Positions 11,873 to 23,461 of a stretch of 64,000 bases of DNA are shown piece by piece. The stretch spans positions 248,001 through 312,000 of the forward strand of contig BPQB01000037.1 of the NCBI GenBank assembly GCA_019973155.2. Reading direction: 5' to 3'. Source of the DNA: Phanerochaete sordida (Eukaryota; Basidiomycota; Agaricomycetes; Polyporales; Phanerochaetaceae). A program made the translations under genes and the position numbers. Position 1 is the stretch's first letter. The number at the start of each line of letters is the position of its first letter. The notes under the pieces are model-generated. The model was given only the letters and a program-made list of their open reading frames with translations. It was not told the DNA's origin and searched no databases.

Positions 11873-12875
11873 ATGCCGCACGCGCTGCGCAAGCTAAAGA
11901 AGGTCGCGCTCGCCATCCGCGGCGCGCTAGGCCTCGCCGCGGCGCCCCCGCCGTCGCTCCCGACGGTCGTTGTATCCGACGCGACGCCAGGGCCGTCCAC
12001 GTCAGCAGCGACGTCCACGCCAGACACCCAGATCTCACGGCTCAGCTCCTCCGCAGAGTCGAGCTCCGCGAACACCTCTGGCTCCTCGGTGCCGCACTTG
12101 CGGGAAAGGGCTACGAAATCCGGTCCCAGGATCGAGGACGCCACAGCCAGTATGTGCCCGCACTCCAGCTGGATTATTCGCGCTGACGGTGTGAGCAGAG
12201 CTGGTCTGGTCCGGGCGTCGCGGTCTGGGGGACGTGCGCATGGTCCACAGGATGCTGCACGCGATATTCCCCACCCAGGTCGCCGTGCGCATCCTGAAGT
12301 CGGCGGGGTACTACTGCGCCGAGGCAAGCGTGAAGGCGCACGGGCGCGACGCCTCGAAGACGGGCAGCGAGCCGCTCCTCTACATCCGCCTGAACGCGCC
12401 GCAGCAGCGGTGCCTCGCCCGGGTGACCTTCCAGCTGGTCGGCTACGGCCACGTCCAGGCGCTGGCGCTGGACAATGTCAAGAGTCGGGAGCCGTGGACG
12501 CTGTACGAGCTCACCACGGACGGCTTCACTCGTGCGCTTTGGAAGCATCGGCACCATACCGGAACGAGCATCTACGACGGGACGATCAGGAGATGCACGA
12601 CAAGAGTCGTGTGGGACAAGGAGAGCGAGGAGCTGCAGAGCATCGTCGAGGGCGCTGGAGAGGTTGCTGTCCTCGCGCACGACCGGTGAGCGACTTGCTT
12701 TGCAGTCTTGAACGCGGTATTGAACGAGCCTTCACTTGCTAGCAACTCCGACGACGTGTACCACAGGAATCAGGACGAAGTCACCATCAAGCTCTCGTTC
12801 TATCCCACAGAGACGGACCCCGTCAAGTTCCAGATCCAGAACCTCGAGCACGCTCAAGTCTACGTTCGCCGATGA
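11873..12875 (+). CDS. Uncharacterised family member F2 (RGLGDVR family)
   Basis: Same family as F1 and F3; function unknown. Exons 11873-12149, 12199-12685 and 12743-12875 give 298 residues. It starts MPHALRKLKKVAL, has a long Ser/Thr/Pro linker, then the core LVWSGRRGLGDVRMVHRML, a leucine-rich segment, and YIRLNAPQQRCLARV in place of the SLNKAQRLSLAQ of F1. The tail exon has VTIKLSFYPTETD and is longer than in F1/F3. The central exon is 487 nt, the same length as in F3, and the intron phases (1, 2) are conserved. Codon choice is more GC-rich than in F1 or F3. It is the most divergent of the three (YYYAVAYIS is replaced by YYCAEASVK). It ends 61 bases from the convergent phosphatase gene. 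Confidence 0.72.
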
Positions 12876-12936
12876 CCCATCTATCCATCCAAGATGTTTA
12901 AACCCAAGCCGACAGTCTACACACATACCAAGACGC

Positions 12937-15285
12937 TCACGCCGGCGCGGGCGGGTAGCCCACCGTCGTGTTCCAGTCGTACCCGCCAGGGACGCTCCAG
13001 TCGCCGTGGCAGCCCCACGCCCAGTCCGTCGTCGCGATCATCTCCTTCATCGCTTCGACGAACGTGTCGAGCGGGCACAGCCCGTCCTTCTCGGCAGGGC
13101 ACCCGCGCACGGACGTCAGCGGCACGACGCCGTCGTTCACGATGATGCGGATCTGCGGGCCCGGCACGGAATCGCACGCGAGCACTGTCGGCGCGTCAGC
13201 AAGGAGCAGGGAGGGCGGGGAGCACGACGTACGCTGGAAGTGCACGTTCGTCGCGAACGGCGCGAGGTGCGACACCTTGAAGGGGCGCTCCGCCGGGATG
13301 TGGTCGTACGGGAGCGGCCCGCCCGCCGCGAAGTTCGTCAGGTTCAGCGCGGTCAGGACTGCGCAGCACGGGTCAGCACGCGGGGCACACACAACGGTGG
13401 AAGGGCGCACTGTTCAGGACGACGACCTCGTGCGTCGCGTCGACGTACAGGCTCTGCCCGAGCGGGAACGTCGCCTCGCTGTCGTCGAGCGTGGCATTGG
13501 TCGACGAGTTGTGCGTCGCGATCGGCGTGTGCGTGAGCCGTGCGACGAGCTCCTGGACGTAGCCGATGCCCTGCACGCGCGCGACGGGCGAGCCGAATGC
13601 GGAGTCGTACCAGAAGTAGAGGTCCAGCCTGGCGCGCGGTCAGCTTTGGCGGCAGCGCGAGGCGCGAAGGGGACTCACGCGTAGTCGAAGCCGACCCACT
13701 CTTCCTCGGTGAAGAGCTCGCAGAACTTAGAGTAGCCGATCGCGACCGTTTCGTACGCGCACATCTGCTGCAGCGTGTAGAGGTCCTCGATCGTCAGGTT
13801 GTAGCCGTGCATCTGCGGTGCGAGGCGGGCCTGCGCGTCCTTAAGATAGATGTCCGCCCACTGGCGCACGAACCATGTCCCCCGGTCGGCCTTAGTCTTG
13901 TCGTCGGCATTCGGGCAGCTGGTGGGGCGTGAGGATAGCTAGGACTATGATATCGATGAGACATACGTCTTGTATGGCGCGAGCGTGTTGTTGAATCCTC
14001 GCGCTTCGATGGTAATACTCTGCTGGTATTGACCCTCGAACGGGTAGCCGAAGAAGCCAATGGCGAAGTTGAGTGCAGACGCGAGCATACGGTCCCTGTA
14101 TGCAAGTCAACAGGGTCTCTGATAGTCGGCGAAATGTTCTCGACGCACTGAGATTCCGTGCGGAAGACAGGGATCGTGTTGGTCTCGGAGAAGTTCTGAT
14201 ACGAGGTTGGACGCGTCCACTTCAGCGATGGAAATGGGACACACCTTGAGCAGAAGCCCATACTTCAACCGAGTAGCAACACCGAGGTCGACTGCGAGAA
14301 AGATGAGAAACGCACACAGTGAATATCGAGCGAATACAAGCTTACACAATTGCTGGCGTCCGAACGGAGTCAATACTATGAACTGTCAGCACTTTAGGTA
14401 GAGTATACATAGCATGCTCCGCACCTTCTTCGCCAAGCTTGTATGTCCTTCATCACCACCTCAGCAACGCAGAAGGGTGAAGATGGACCATGACGTACCA
14501 TTCGTTCATGAAAGCCAGGTCGCCAGTGGTTGTCCACTTGGACGCGATCTGGTTAAGCCGCCCAGAGAAGTTGGCAGGACCACCATACGACGCTGCAGAT
14601 GACTGAGACACGAGTGGCACAACAGACACATTGCATACTCACCGAACTGAGTTGGGTATCTTGCGCCATGGCGGTGGACGAGATGGAGACCGGTGATGCG
14701 GCACGTCTCGGGCACCTCTGGGCTCGAATCAAGGCCAAACGCGCCGCGCTCGACGCTGAACCACGGCGACAAGTTGCCCCAGTGCTTGAACAGGTCGAAC
14801 TTCGCCGAGGTCTTGTTGCCCTTGTGCGTGAACGTGGGCGCGACGAGGTGCGGCGCGCCAGTGTGCACAGGGTACGACGGCGCAGTCGCTATGAGCGCGG
14901 GCTCCGCGCCGGTGGGAGTTGGACCTGCATGGCCTACGTCTGTGGGGAAGAGAGAGGGGAAGACGTTCGTCGGAGACGTCGGCGGGAAGTGGTGGACCTC
15001 GGACGAGCCGGCGTACGGCGGAGCGAAGACCTCGACGTTGCGGTGCGGCGGCGGCATATCACCGCCGCGCCCTGAGCACACGACATATTGTACAGCGAGA
15101 CATGCCAAGACACCAGCAGCGAAGGCACCGAGGGTATACAGCTTTGGGTGTGACGCAAAGCTACATTGGCGGACGGTGCTGGGGCGGGCTGGCTCGGGCT
15201 CTGAGGGGGTGGATGTCGGGAGGAGAGCCTCGCGCTCTTCAAGCTTGTCCTGAGCGCCGGACTCGACGTCCTTGTAGGGGCTCAT
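12937..15285 (-). CDS. Membrane-anchored histidine acid phosphatase (phytase-like)
   Basis: Histidine acid phosphatase of the fungal phytase branch, expected to hydrolyse phosphomonoesters such as phytate through a phospho-histidine. The N-terminus is cytosolic-looking, with one hydrophobic span at about residues 48-68, consistent with a type II signal anchor rather than a cleaved signal. A Pro/Thr-rich stalk follows and then the catalytic motif RHGARYPTQ. Further exons contain [33 protein letters not shown], a conserved-Cys region and many N-glycosylation sequons (NLT, NTT, NSST). The downstream proton-donor motif, normally HD, reads THE ([10 protein letters not shown]). An intron directly after VVVLN joins to [10 protein letters not shown]. 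The TGA is at 12937-12939. About eight exons are spliced by eye. Whether the protein stays anchored or is shed is unknown. Confidence 0.88.
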
Positions 15286-15539
15286 CGTCGAGGTCGTCGA
15301 CGACCGGAAGGTGGAGGTAGGTAGCGAAGTTGCGGGAGCGGTGCGCTCGCGCTATACGAGATCCCGACGCTTGCCCTTTTGGGATAACGCGCGAATGCCT
15401 CGGAGCGCCGAAAGTTACACGCTTGACCACGTCTCACCACCTCCTCCGCCTGCGCATCCCTTGACCTCGTCTACAGACCTCGCCTTGCGACAAGGATCCA
15501 CAAAACCCATAACAATACGCCTGACACTCCCGAATTATA
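15286..15539. promoter_or_regulatory. Bidirectional promoter region, phosphatase / Kish
   Basis: Only 254 bases separate the start codons of two divergent genes (15285 minus and 15540 plus). No TATA box is evident. Confidence 0.5.
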
Positions 15540-16039
15540 ATGGTACGCTTGCTCAAAGCCACAAGAACTCGCCGCTGACCTCTAGCTTTACCATCCGCTG
15601 CTTCACCGTTGTTCTTCTATCTGACGACGCAATTTCTGTCTGTTTGGGCACCTCTATTCAGTCTGCTCTCTTCAACTTTCAATCCCTACTCCTCGTCATT
15701 CTTCTCATGATCTGCACATGCACGTACATTCGCGCAGTAGCACCGAGGCTCATTGACAGGAACAAGCAAGGGTGCGTGTCAGGCCTATGCCACCTCGGCC
15801 TATGTTGACTGACTACGCGTCATGTTTTAGATTCCTTGGTCTCTTCTGGATGTCGGCACGTATAGGTGAGTCATCACACTCTCGTCGCGGCCTATGTCGC
15901 GGAGTACTGGGCCGCGGTGGAGGAGCGGATGTCGGCCTGCGTCCGTGCATATACTAACGTGTAGCCATCAGGGGAACGGCTGTCGCCTTGGGTTTCAATG
16001 GCATGCATAGCAATGGCCATAACAATTCTCATTCAATGA
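15540..16039 (+). CDS. KSH1: Kish / TMEM167 small Golgi membrane protein
   Basis: Tiny conserved two-span protein of the early secretory pathway (yeast Ksh1, animal TMEM167/Kish), essential in yeast and needed for ER-Golgi trafficking. Four exons: 15540-15542, 15662-15771, 15831-15865, 15972-16039, in total 71 residues, against about 72 in other eukaryotes. Exon 1 contributes only the ATG, which runs straight into a GTACGC donor. Exon 2 gives [18 protein letters not shown] and ends in DRNKQG; exon 3 gives [12 protein letters not shown]; exon 4 gives [11 protein letters not shown] and a second hydrophobic span ending ILIQ. The near-invariant NFQSLL, LICTC-like, DRNK and ARIGER motifs are all present, so the gene is complete and probably functional. 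The single-codon first exon makes it easy to miss. Confidence 0.93.
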
Positions 16040-16645
16040 ACGTGACTCTCGACACTGTATTTATATCGGACCGCCTTCGAATACCCATCCTTCGGCGTCC
16101 CAGGTGCCGCCCCGAAGCTCTGAGCAATGCCCATATTATCTAGCAACAGACCGCCCGGCATGGAGTCGATATACAACTCCCGCAGCGAAGCGTGGCATCG
16201 GCTATGTGCGTCCAGGCTCAGGATGTCGCCAGGTCTCGAGTCATACGCCCCTGCGCCTAGGACACGTGAGACGAACTTCCAGCTCTATTGGATAGAGTGA
16301 ATGACATAGTCGGTGTTGCTAGGTCAAGATGAGAGCTTCGCTAAAATGTCGTCGGTATCATCATCAGACGCACCGAAGTCGTATAAGTACCTACGGGAGA
16401 CTGTCGGTCTGGCACACTGCCTAAATTTGTGCCGTCTACCGTAACCCCAGCCCAAAGACACCAGCATGCCATGGCTCGCAGCTGAGCGCTGTGTGTCGCT
16501 CGTGTCGCTCTTCAACGTTTCAACCCGGCACGTCCGTGACGGCAAGTACTTTCAGTAGGAGATGCGTTCACGCCCCCAGAGCTCGCTCCCATACCCCGGA
16601 ATTCTGCGCGCGCCGCTCAGACACAATTGTGGATAGGGCTCATGT
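16040..16645. other. Intergenic Kish - F3, with possible family fossil
   Basis: About 600 bases. On the minus strand, 16265-16380 resembles the last exon of the F1-F3 family but carries stops (separate entry). I see nothing else. Confidence 0.5.
16265..16380 (-). pseudogene. Possible fossil of an F-family last exon
   Basis: Read on the minus strand this stretch gives ILAKLSS, a stop, PSNTDYVIHSIQ and another stop. F3's last exon ends VTVELSFYPNDIDYASFILS, and the DNA between CTCTC and the end aligns position by position with scattered substitutions. It lies directly downstream of F3 on the same strand, as a decayed tandem copy would. Short and weak; chance similarity is possible. Confidence 0.35.
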
Positions 16646-17551
16646 TCAAAAGCCATTCGATAGAATAAAGGATGCATAATCGATATCGTTAGGATAGAAC
16701 GAGAGTTCTACAGTAACCTTGCCCTTGAACATGGTCCACATCTCGCCAGGATCCCTGCGGCACCGTTCAAAAAAGCTTGCGGTCAGTCTAAACATAAATC
16801 AAGCAAAAGCAGAATAGCCCACGTTGCGCTGTACGAAATGTCAAGGACGCCCTCTCTGCATATATGACGCATCTCGTCGCATTCTGTCGTCCATACTATG
16901 CCGAACGGCTGGCCTTTGCAGTAGGATCGGGGCATCCGGAACTCGCCTGACGTGTCGCCAATATTGTACCAGTATTCTATGGACAGGTCGTGGGACAGTT
17001 GTGGTATGACGGACATGCTAGACCTATACAGTACAGGTTCCAGTATGCCAATCCGGAGGTGTATGAGCAGCATCGCCACCTGCGCCAAGCTGCGGCGCTG
17101 CGCCTGGTTCAGCATGAGGGACACGATGGGCTCCCTAGTATCCGGGGGTGCTAAAGGCCACTGTAGTTTGTGTGAAATGTACGCCACGGCATAGTACCAG
17201 TCTGCGTCGCGCGTTATACGATCCACCAGCTGCGATGGCAGGATGCGCTGCAGCATGAGCCGGACCTGGCGTACATCGCCTAGGCCGCGATGGTCTTTCC
17301 AACGCAGGCCTGGTACAGGATAGCTGTAAGCGAGGCAGCGAATGTACGTCAAAATAGACCTCGTACCGTTTTTCGACGTCGGATGCGACAAATCGACTGG
17401 CTCGAGGTCAGGCGGCCTATGTTCGCTGGTGTGAAAGCTGGCCGTCACCGGCGCGGCGGTCGTTTCTAGTATATCCGTCGACTCAGACAAAGGTAACAAT
17501 CGGTTGCCTGTTTGCTTTACTTAGATAGCCCTTCTTCTTGAAGTTGAACAT
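16646..17551 (-). CDS. Uncharacterised family member F3 (RGLGDVR family)
   Basis: Third intact member of the unrecognised family. Four exons on the minus strand: 17521-17551, 17367-17465, 16823-17309 and 16646-16754, giving 241 residues. The first exon encodes MFNFKKKGYL, a short basic start like F1 and F2. The core has LRWKDHRGLGDVRQVRLML, then RILPSQLVDRITRDA, WYYAVAYIS and SLMLNQAQRRSLAQ. The last exon gives FKGKVTVELSFYPNDIDY and ends ILSNGF, nearly identical to F1's ending. The 487-nt central exon and intron phases 1 and 2 agree with F2. Relative to F1 it has an extra intron after the tenth codon; that 55-nt intron (17466-17520) is inferred because it restores the frame. No membrane segment or catalytic motif is visible. 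Confidence 0.72.
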
Positions 17552-18303
17552 TCGCTGAGCACAGGCTGGACACCATGCAGAGCGGTCAGCCAGAGATGTT
17601 TGTGGATGTAGTTTACATACAAGTTGATATCCAGGTTCAAGGAGCCTTGGTCGGGACAACGGCGAGGATAGCAGTAGACGTGAGCCTGAGATGGGGTCAA
17701 GGGTATGGATGCCAGAGCATTCTTCGGTCAATTGGTCTACTCTTATAGGCTCCGCGATGTGCTAGTTTCCCATGTCATCCGCGAACGGGCTGGACAAGAA
17801 CCTTACATCCTCGTGGCCACTCTGCGTCTACAGAGCGTATTCCCAAAAAAGAAGAGAGGATCGAGTTCTCGACCGAACTTCGCAGATGGACGTGAGTGAC
17901 CAAGGTGGGTGAAGATCGCGTATGCAAAGCACAAGCTAAAACTAGAAATTCCCACTATCTGATTTCAAGCTTACTAGCATTCACTTGAGCCGCTCGACAA
18001 GACCTGGAATTTATACTACAAAATCCCTACAGTAAGATACATGATACCAGAGAACACGAATGCGTTGTACAACACAGAGGACATACACACAAAATCAAAA
18101 ATCCGAGAAAGCAAGGAGGAGGAGGAGGCATAGAGGTGGGGAACGCATCGAAACGACGCTATGCGGAAATGGTCTGATGGCTACATAGCAGAAAGGGGCA
18201 GGAGGAAGCACGAAAAAAGATAGTGCAAAGTTCCTTCGGATAGAATATTTTCCAAGTAAGAGAAATAGTCAATAAAGATCGTAAGGTCGTGTTGGATGGC
18301 CCT
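17552..18303. other. Intergenic F3 - six-hairpin glycosidase
   Basis: About 750 bases, A-rich around 18040-18270, which fits a 3' UTR of the minus-strand glycosidase. No gene seen on either strand. Confidence 0.55.
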
Positions 18304-19794
18304 TCAGAACAGCGCGGCCCCAACCGCGACCGCAAGCGCCGCGACAAGCACACCACGCTGCACGCCCACAGCACCAGCCGCGCTGCGCTCGGGACTGCCG
18401 CCGGCGGTCCAGTCGCGGTACGCGGCCTGGAGTTCGAGGACGAACGCCTGCGCCTCGGGGCTGCGCGTGAGGCCGTCGTTGAGGCTCGCGTTCGACGCGT
18501 CGACGGGGAGCTGGAGCTGGGCGCCGAAGTTGTGCGGGTTCACGACGGGCATGAGCGTCATGTCCGCCGTGAAGTGCGCGAGGCCGGAGCCGGTGCTGCC
18601 GCTGCTGTTCGTGAAGAGCGCGACGCGCACGCGCTCGGCGGCCGGCACGCTGCTCTCGACGCGCGGCACGAGGTCGCCGACGGACGTCCCCGCTGACGAC
18701 TTCGCGGACGCGGGCGGGATGCCCGCCGCGGCGAGCGTCGCGAGGCGGTACACGGACGCCGCGAACAGCGTGCTCGAGGCTGCGTCGAGGAACTCCGACG
18801 AATTGTCGGCGTAATTGTGGAGCAGCGAAGTCTTCCCGTCCTATTGCGCGCGTCAGCGACAAGCTACCGCCCGCCATTCAAAGAAGTGACGCACCAGCCA
18901 CGGGCCTAGCGCGCCGTGGATCTCGTGGGCCCACTCGACGAGGTCTGCCTGCTCGGTCTGCAGCGACGAGTTCTGGGTCGAGGACGCGTAGATGCCGAGC
19001 ACGCGCACGATGCCCGCGGCGGCCCACGCATTCCCGGTGCTCCAGAATCCCTCATCGGGGCCGTTTCCCAGCGCCATGTGCCTCCAGAGCCCGGCCGTGC
19101 TGGGCCCTTTTCCACTGGAGCTCGAGTTGTTCTGGAGGTACTGCCGGTAGAGCCGGATCTGGTCGTGCGCCATGCGCAGGACGGTGTCGTTCCCCGTCGC
19201 GGCGCCGTAGTACGCGAGGAACGGCGGTACCATGTACACGTAGTCCGACCACAGCTGCAGCTGCTCCGGTCTGTGGCTGATCGCGCCGTCCGACGTCTTC
19301 GGCACGCGCGTGAGCAGGTATTCGAGCTGCGACGTCGCGGCCTCCGCGTACTGCAGATTGTCCTGCTGCGCGCGTCCGGTGATGTTTGCGAGGATCACCG
19401 CAAAGCCGGTGCTAGGTGGGTCTCCCGCGGCGCTATTCGTGAGCAGCGGAGCGGCTACCACGCTAGTATTGCTGCTATTGACTTTGTTCGTGTTCGTCCA
19501 GTCTTGCGTGACATTCTTTGCGAGAGTGAACACTTCGTCCAAGCTCGATGGAGGAGAGGAGGTCAGGAAGGAAGCGAACTGCACACCGGGGGTTTGGGGC
19601 GACCAGGACGGCGTATCGAGTTCCAGGAGTGCTTCGGCAAAGGTACCAATCTCCCATGACTGCAGGTCGCTAGCCGAGAGTCCTGCCTTGATGGCATCCG
19701 TCTGCGACGAAGTCAAGTTCGGGGAGGAGGCCTGAACGAAGGGAGACGCGACCAGGAGCGACGCGAGAGCTATGTGGGGAAAACGAGCGTGCAT
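18304..19794 (-). CDS. Secreted, GPI-anchored six-hairpin glycosidase (GH88/GH105-like)
   Basis: Two exons (18895-19794 and 18304-18840, intron 54 nt) give 478 residues. A signal peptide covers about residues 1-23 (ALASLLVASPFVQA). The middle has GLWRHMALGNGPDEGFWSTG followed by NAWAAAGIVRVLG, the pattern of six-hairpin (alpha/alpha)6 glycosidases of the GH88/GH105 kind, which process unsaturated uronides or rhamnogalacturonan fragments. YADNSSEF lies in the second exon. The C-terminus ends in a hydrophobic run (GVLVAALAVAVGAALF) after a Gly/Ser/Ala-rich stretch, typical of a GPI attachment signal. Many N-glycosylation sequons (NVT, NSSNTS, NDT, NNSS). The ATG at 19794 is chosen because it directly precedes the signal peptide. 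The exact substrate cannot be told from sequence. Confidence 0.8.
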
Positions 19795-21286
19795 CACTGT
19801 GACGCGTAGTGTAGAGTACGCGTCTAGAGAGAGTCGAAAGCGCAGAGTAACACCTGTGGTGGGCAATCAGGGTGAGAGGGACGAAAGACCAACGAAGATA
19901 TACTAAAGTGCGCACGCAGCCCCTAGGATGTTCCACGCGATCCCGTCAACCTCACGGATCCGTCCTCCGACAGCCTGGAAAGATCTATCACTGCTATATG
20001 TACACCACGCCGGCGTTCGGAAGCCGACTGAGTTGCGTCGCCAAGGCGGCCAGATGGTACTCGTGTGCGGCCCAGGGCTTGGCAACGCAGCGGAAGACAG
20101 AACGTGGAGGAGGATGACGCCTCCAAGGACGTGTGTGCGTCCAGCGGAAGGAGGCTGGCGAAAGCCAAGAGCGATCTCGAGACGCTGCGGTTTCATGGAG
20201 GATCATGACATCATGCCTTCGGCCCCTGTTTGCCCTCCTGCCCAAGTCGGCGTACAATCCCCATCGCATACAAGGTTGGCGGGAGAGACTCGGGCTGCGT
20301 GCTGCAGGGTCGATGGACGAGATCAAAGTGGGAGGAATGGAGGTGGCGTGTGTAGGGCGTGTGCGCTGCGCGGTGGTCGGCCTCGTTCACGCGCTGGTCA
20401 TTGACGTCATCCGCGCGTGGAACGTGAGCGCATTCGCTGCGCGTCGCCCTCTGGAAGCAGGGAACGTCGAGCTCAACGCGCTGCGCTGGCTGTACCAAGC
20501 TGCTCCTGAACAACATTGGGGAGGCTAGCTATCACCACAGATTTCGCAGCCACGTTGTTCAGCGTGAGAACAGCGATGCTTCGAGTCGGCGACATGAGAT
20601 TCGTGAGCTTTACACGCAGGGACATTCAATTCGCGATGCAACATGTGTGAGAAGAAGCTTACAAGTGGCTGCCAAGGCTGTCCCGATGTTGTCGGAAGAT
20701 CGCACACGCATAGTCTGGCAGCGCGATGTGCTACACGCTGCTGCTATCTGCGCTTTGCAAACGACCAGGCGAACAGTTCGACATCCTGCGAAAGAAGTCA
20801 ACACAACAACACAATCAGACCACTGTTCTTCACGTACCTTGTCGCGATGTTACCGGCGGTGACGCTCAACAGGACCTCGCGTGAGGCCTGGGAGGGTGGC
20901 TGACAGCGGTCATCTCAGACACCGCAATGGCCCGAAGACAAGGCCATGAAAAGAAGGGCAAAGAGGGACTCAGGCAAAAAGGCGGATGGTAGTGGAGATG
21001 AGTGGTCGTCGCGTTTGCACGGCGCAGTTGACGTGCGAGCTCACGTGCCCCTTCAGCGAACATTGGTCCAGGTCGTCTCGTCCCGCTGGTACGGTGCTAG
21101 CTACGCTAGCCCTGCCGTGAGGCCCCAGATTTTTACGAACGGGCCCCTACCTTGTGTGAGCTCGGCTGCTCATACTTTGACTAGCTGGGTTGAAAGATTC
21201 TCCATCAAGAACCTAGGGCCTGCATGGCCACAAGAACGTGAACTCGGCGGTCAGAGCTACAAGGGACCAATGATCCACGAAGGGCC
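19795..21286. other. Intergenic, glycosidase - MYND gene A
   Basis: About 1.5 kb. The left end is the glycosidase promoter (CT/CAC-rich on the minus strand). A perfect CRE-type palindrome TGACGTCA sits at 20402-20409, too far from any start to assign. No frame in the rest has recognisable domain content or convincing splice sites, so I report no gene. Confidence 0.55.
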
Positions 21287-23461
21287 CTAGTCAAACTTGA
21301 ACTCGGAATCCTCGGCATTTCCGAACTTCAGGATGCCCTCGGGAGGCGGGACACCCTTCCTGTTCATCAACTTCCGCCACTCCGCTTCGTAAGGACGACG
21401 TCGGAGCGCAGTGAGTGTAGTCGACACTATCCCCCAAAATCATCAGCGACTCCCGAACCACGCAACCCATCGAAAACGTACTGCTTCCGAGCCACGGCTG
21501 CACGCCGTCGCCAAACGTGAGGTCGAGCATCGACGTGTAATCGTGCCCCCGCGCGCCACGCGTCGAGTCGACGTCACCGAGGATGTCATCCACCATCGCG
21601 CGGCCCTCGCCGGGCCCGCCCATGAGCTCGTCGATCGCGTCCCAGCAGTCCGCGAGCCGGAACACGCCGACGTGCGTGAACGCGAAGCGGTGCCGGAAGT
21701 CGGGCTCGTCGGGCGCGTGCTCGATCTGGCGCACGACGATGTGCGTGCGCCCGCGCGCGGGGTCGCGGTGCAGGTGCAGCGCGTGCTGCAGCGCGTGCGT
21801 GCTCGCATAGTGCGACGCGTTGCGCCACTCGACCCAGTCGGCCTCCTTCTGCGCGTGCGGGGAGCCCTCTTGCCTGAGCCTCTCCACGCGTGCGCGCGAG
21901 TTCTTGATGTCACTGTACTGAAGCATAAGCGAACGCGTCGTGTAGCTGTTAGGATTATGTCTTACGTGCACTGTTCTCTGCGAAGCCCCTCAGCGAGCGG
22001 TTTATGTCAATGATGACAGGACGACGTACTTGTGGGCCTTCCAGTTAGATTTCTGGCACTGGGGCGAGCTGATGTCGCAGTCCTCAGAACCATATACGTC
22101 CGTAGGTATAGGTGCCTTACCAGTAGAAGGTGTATTGGCACCGGGCACACCGAGACAGCGTCTTCTGCATGTCACTGACGTCACACGTTCTGCAGTTTCT
22201 CGTCATACGCTCATCCTGCCTGAGTGTAGTCGTGTTCTTCGTTTTACCGAGCCATCTCTCGCCGCCGACTGCAGCGAGGACTGGATGCATCGGGCCATCT
22301 TGTATGTCCAAGTATTTGCCAATAACGACTGCTGGGAACCGATTGGGGGCCTTCTTCATAACCCTGACTGTCCAATCCGTGTGCCTGAGACAGCTAATGT
22401 GAGACGCGGCTGGTCGCAGTAAGGAACAACGCACTCTTTCTGCTTCTCGGGCTCCACACCGAGTCGCAGGAGTGCGTATGAAAGCATGAGATGCGACATG
22501 AATATCGGCGTGCGGAGGTCCGACACGTGTGACTTGTCCGCGTCTTGGAGGAGTCGTTCGCAGATCGGCTTCGACTCCGCGTATTGGCCTGAGAGGTACA
22601 GCGCTTCCGAAAGCAAATTATACAGGTTGCTGCGAGGCATGTCAGGGCTTTTCAGCTATATGTGCAAAAGCTCATACGGATTCTTCGTCCACGGCTTCTC
22701 TTTGCTCTTCAATCTCGGGATGTCAGCTTCAGCCTGCTTCTTCAGGTGCTTGGCGGCGTCTGCTGGCCTGTTGATCTTTCGGGTCCTGACCAGACAATGA
22801 GGCGCATATACGCGTTAATTTGGGTAATAAAACGTACATGAGGTGTACTGCAAGCTTGTTGCGCGCATTAGCCAGCTAAAAACGCGTCTCAGCCGAAGGT
22901 ATAGACGCGACGAGAGGGAGACGCACCATAAAATATTGCGCCGTCTCCAGTGTTTGGTGGGGCAAGACGTGCCCAATGACGCGCAGCTGCCGCTCCGGAC
23001 ACTCTGTCAATACCCTTATGAACTGTTCCAACGCAAAGACGACAGGTTCTAGCATGGTCTCGGGCACTGTTACGCAGAGCGTCAGTTTACGAGCGCATAT
23101 ATGCGCGCATATACGCACCGTCGGCCATGTGCGCGAAGTAGGCAAACTTGAACAGATGGGGGAGAAGGAGGTTGTAGCGCAAAGGCTCAATCATCTCGTC
23201 TTCGGCGCCCTGGGCGACACCCCCAGTTGTGAAAACTGCGTTGAAATGCCCAGGTCCGCCTGCTCGCTGGATCTCCTGGACTGGGGGACCCATTGTAAGA
23301 TCTTATATGCTGCAGAGAGAAGAATACTCACGTGTAGCAATATCCCCTGCGACATCATCCAATTGGGGCAGCTGAAATGACGCGGGGATGTCTACACCTT
23401 CGAGGTGGGCGCGCGGCGCGAATGTCAGACTCTTGAGGATGTCCTGGCGCATACCGAGCAT
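21287..23461 (-). CDS. MYND-type zinc-finger protein, paralog A
   Basis: About ten short exons on the minus strand. The start is MLGMRQDILKSL followed by FAPRAHLEGVDIPASFQLP, nearly superimposable on paralog B at 25.9-28.0 kb. Next come MIEPLRYNLLLPHLFKFAYF, a tetratricopeptide-like helical segment with EALYLSGQYAESKPICERLL, and the finger CRTCDVSDMQKTLSRCARC then FYC, SPQCQKSNWKAHK and EQC, with every zinc ligand present. The C-terminal domain includes RDPARGRTHIVVRQ and FRLADCWDAIDEL and ends AEDSEFKFD. MYND fingers are protein-interaction modules; the rest of the protein I cannot assign. The TAG is at 21287-21289. The copy looks intact across the exons I could splice. It is inverted relative to paralog B, with the PKA-like kinase between them. 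Confidence 0.82.

Noticed and set aside
20402..20409. Perfect CRE palindrome TGACGTCA
   Set aside because: It is more than 600 bases from either neighbouring start and a single 8-mer is expected by chance at this scale, so I do not call an operator.
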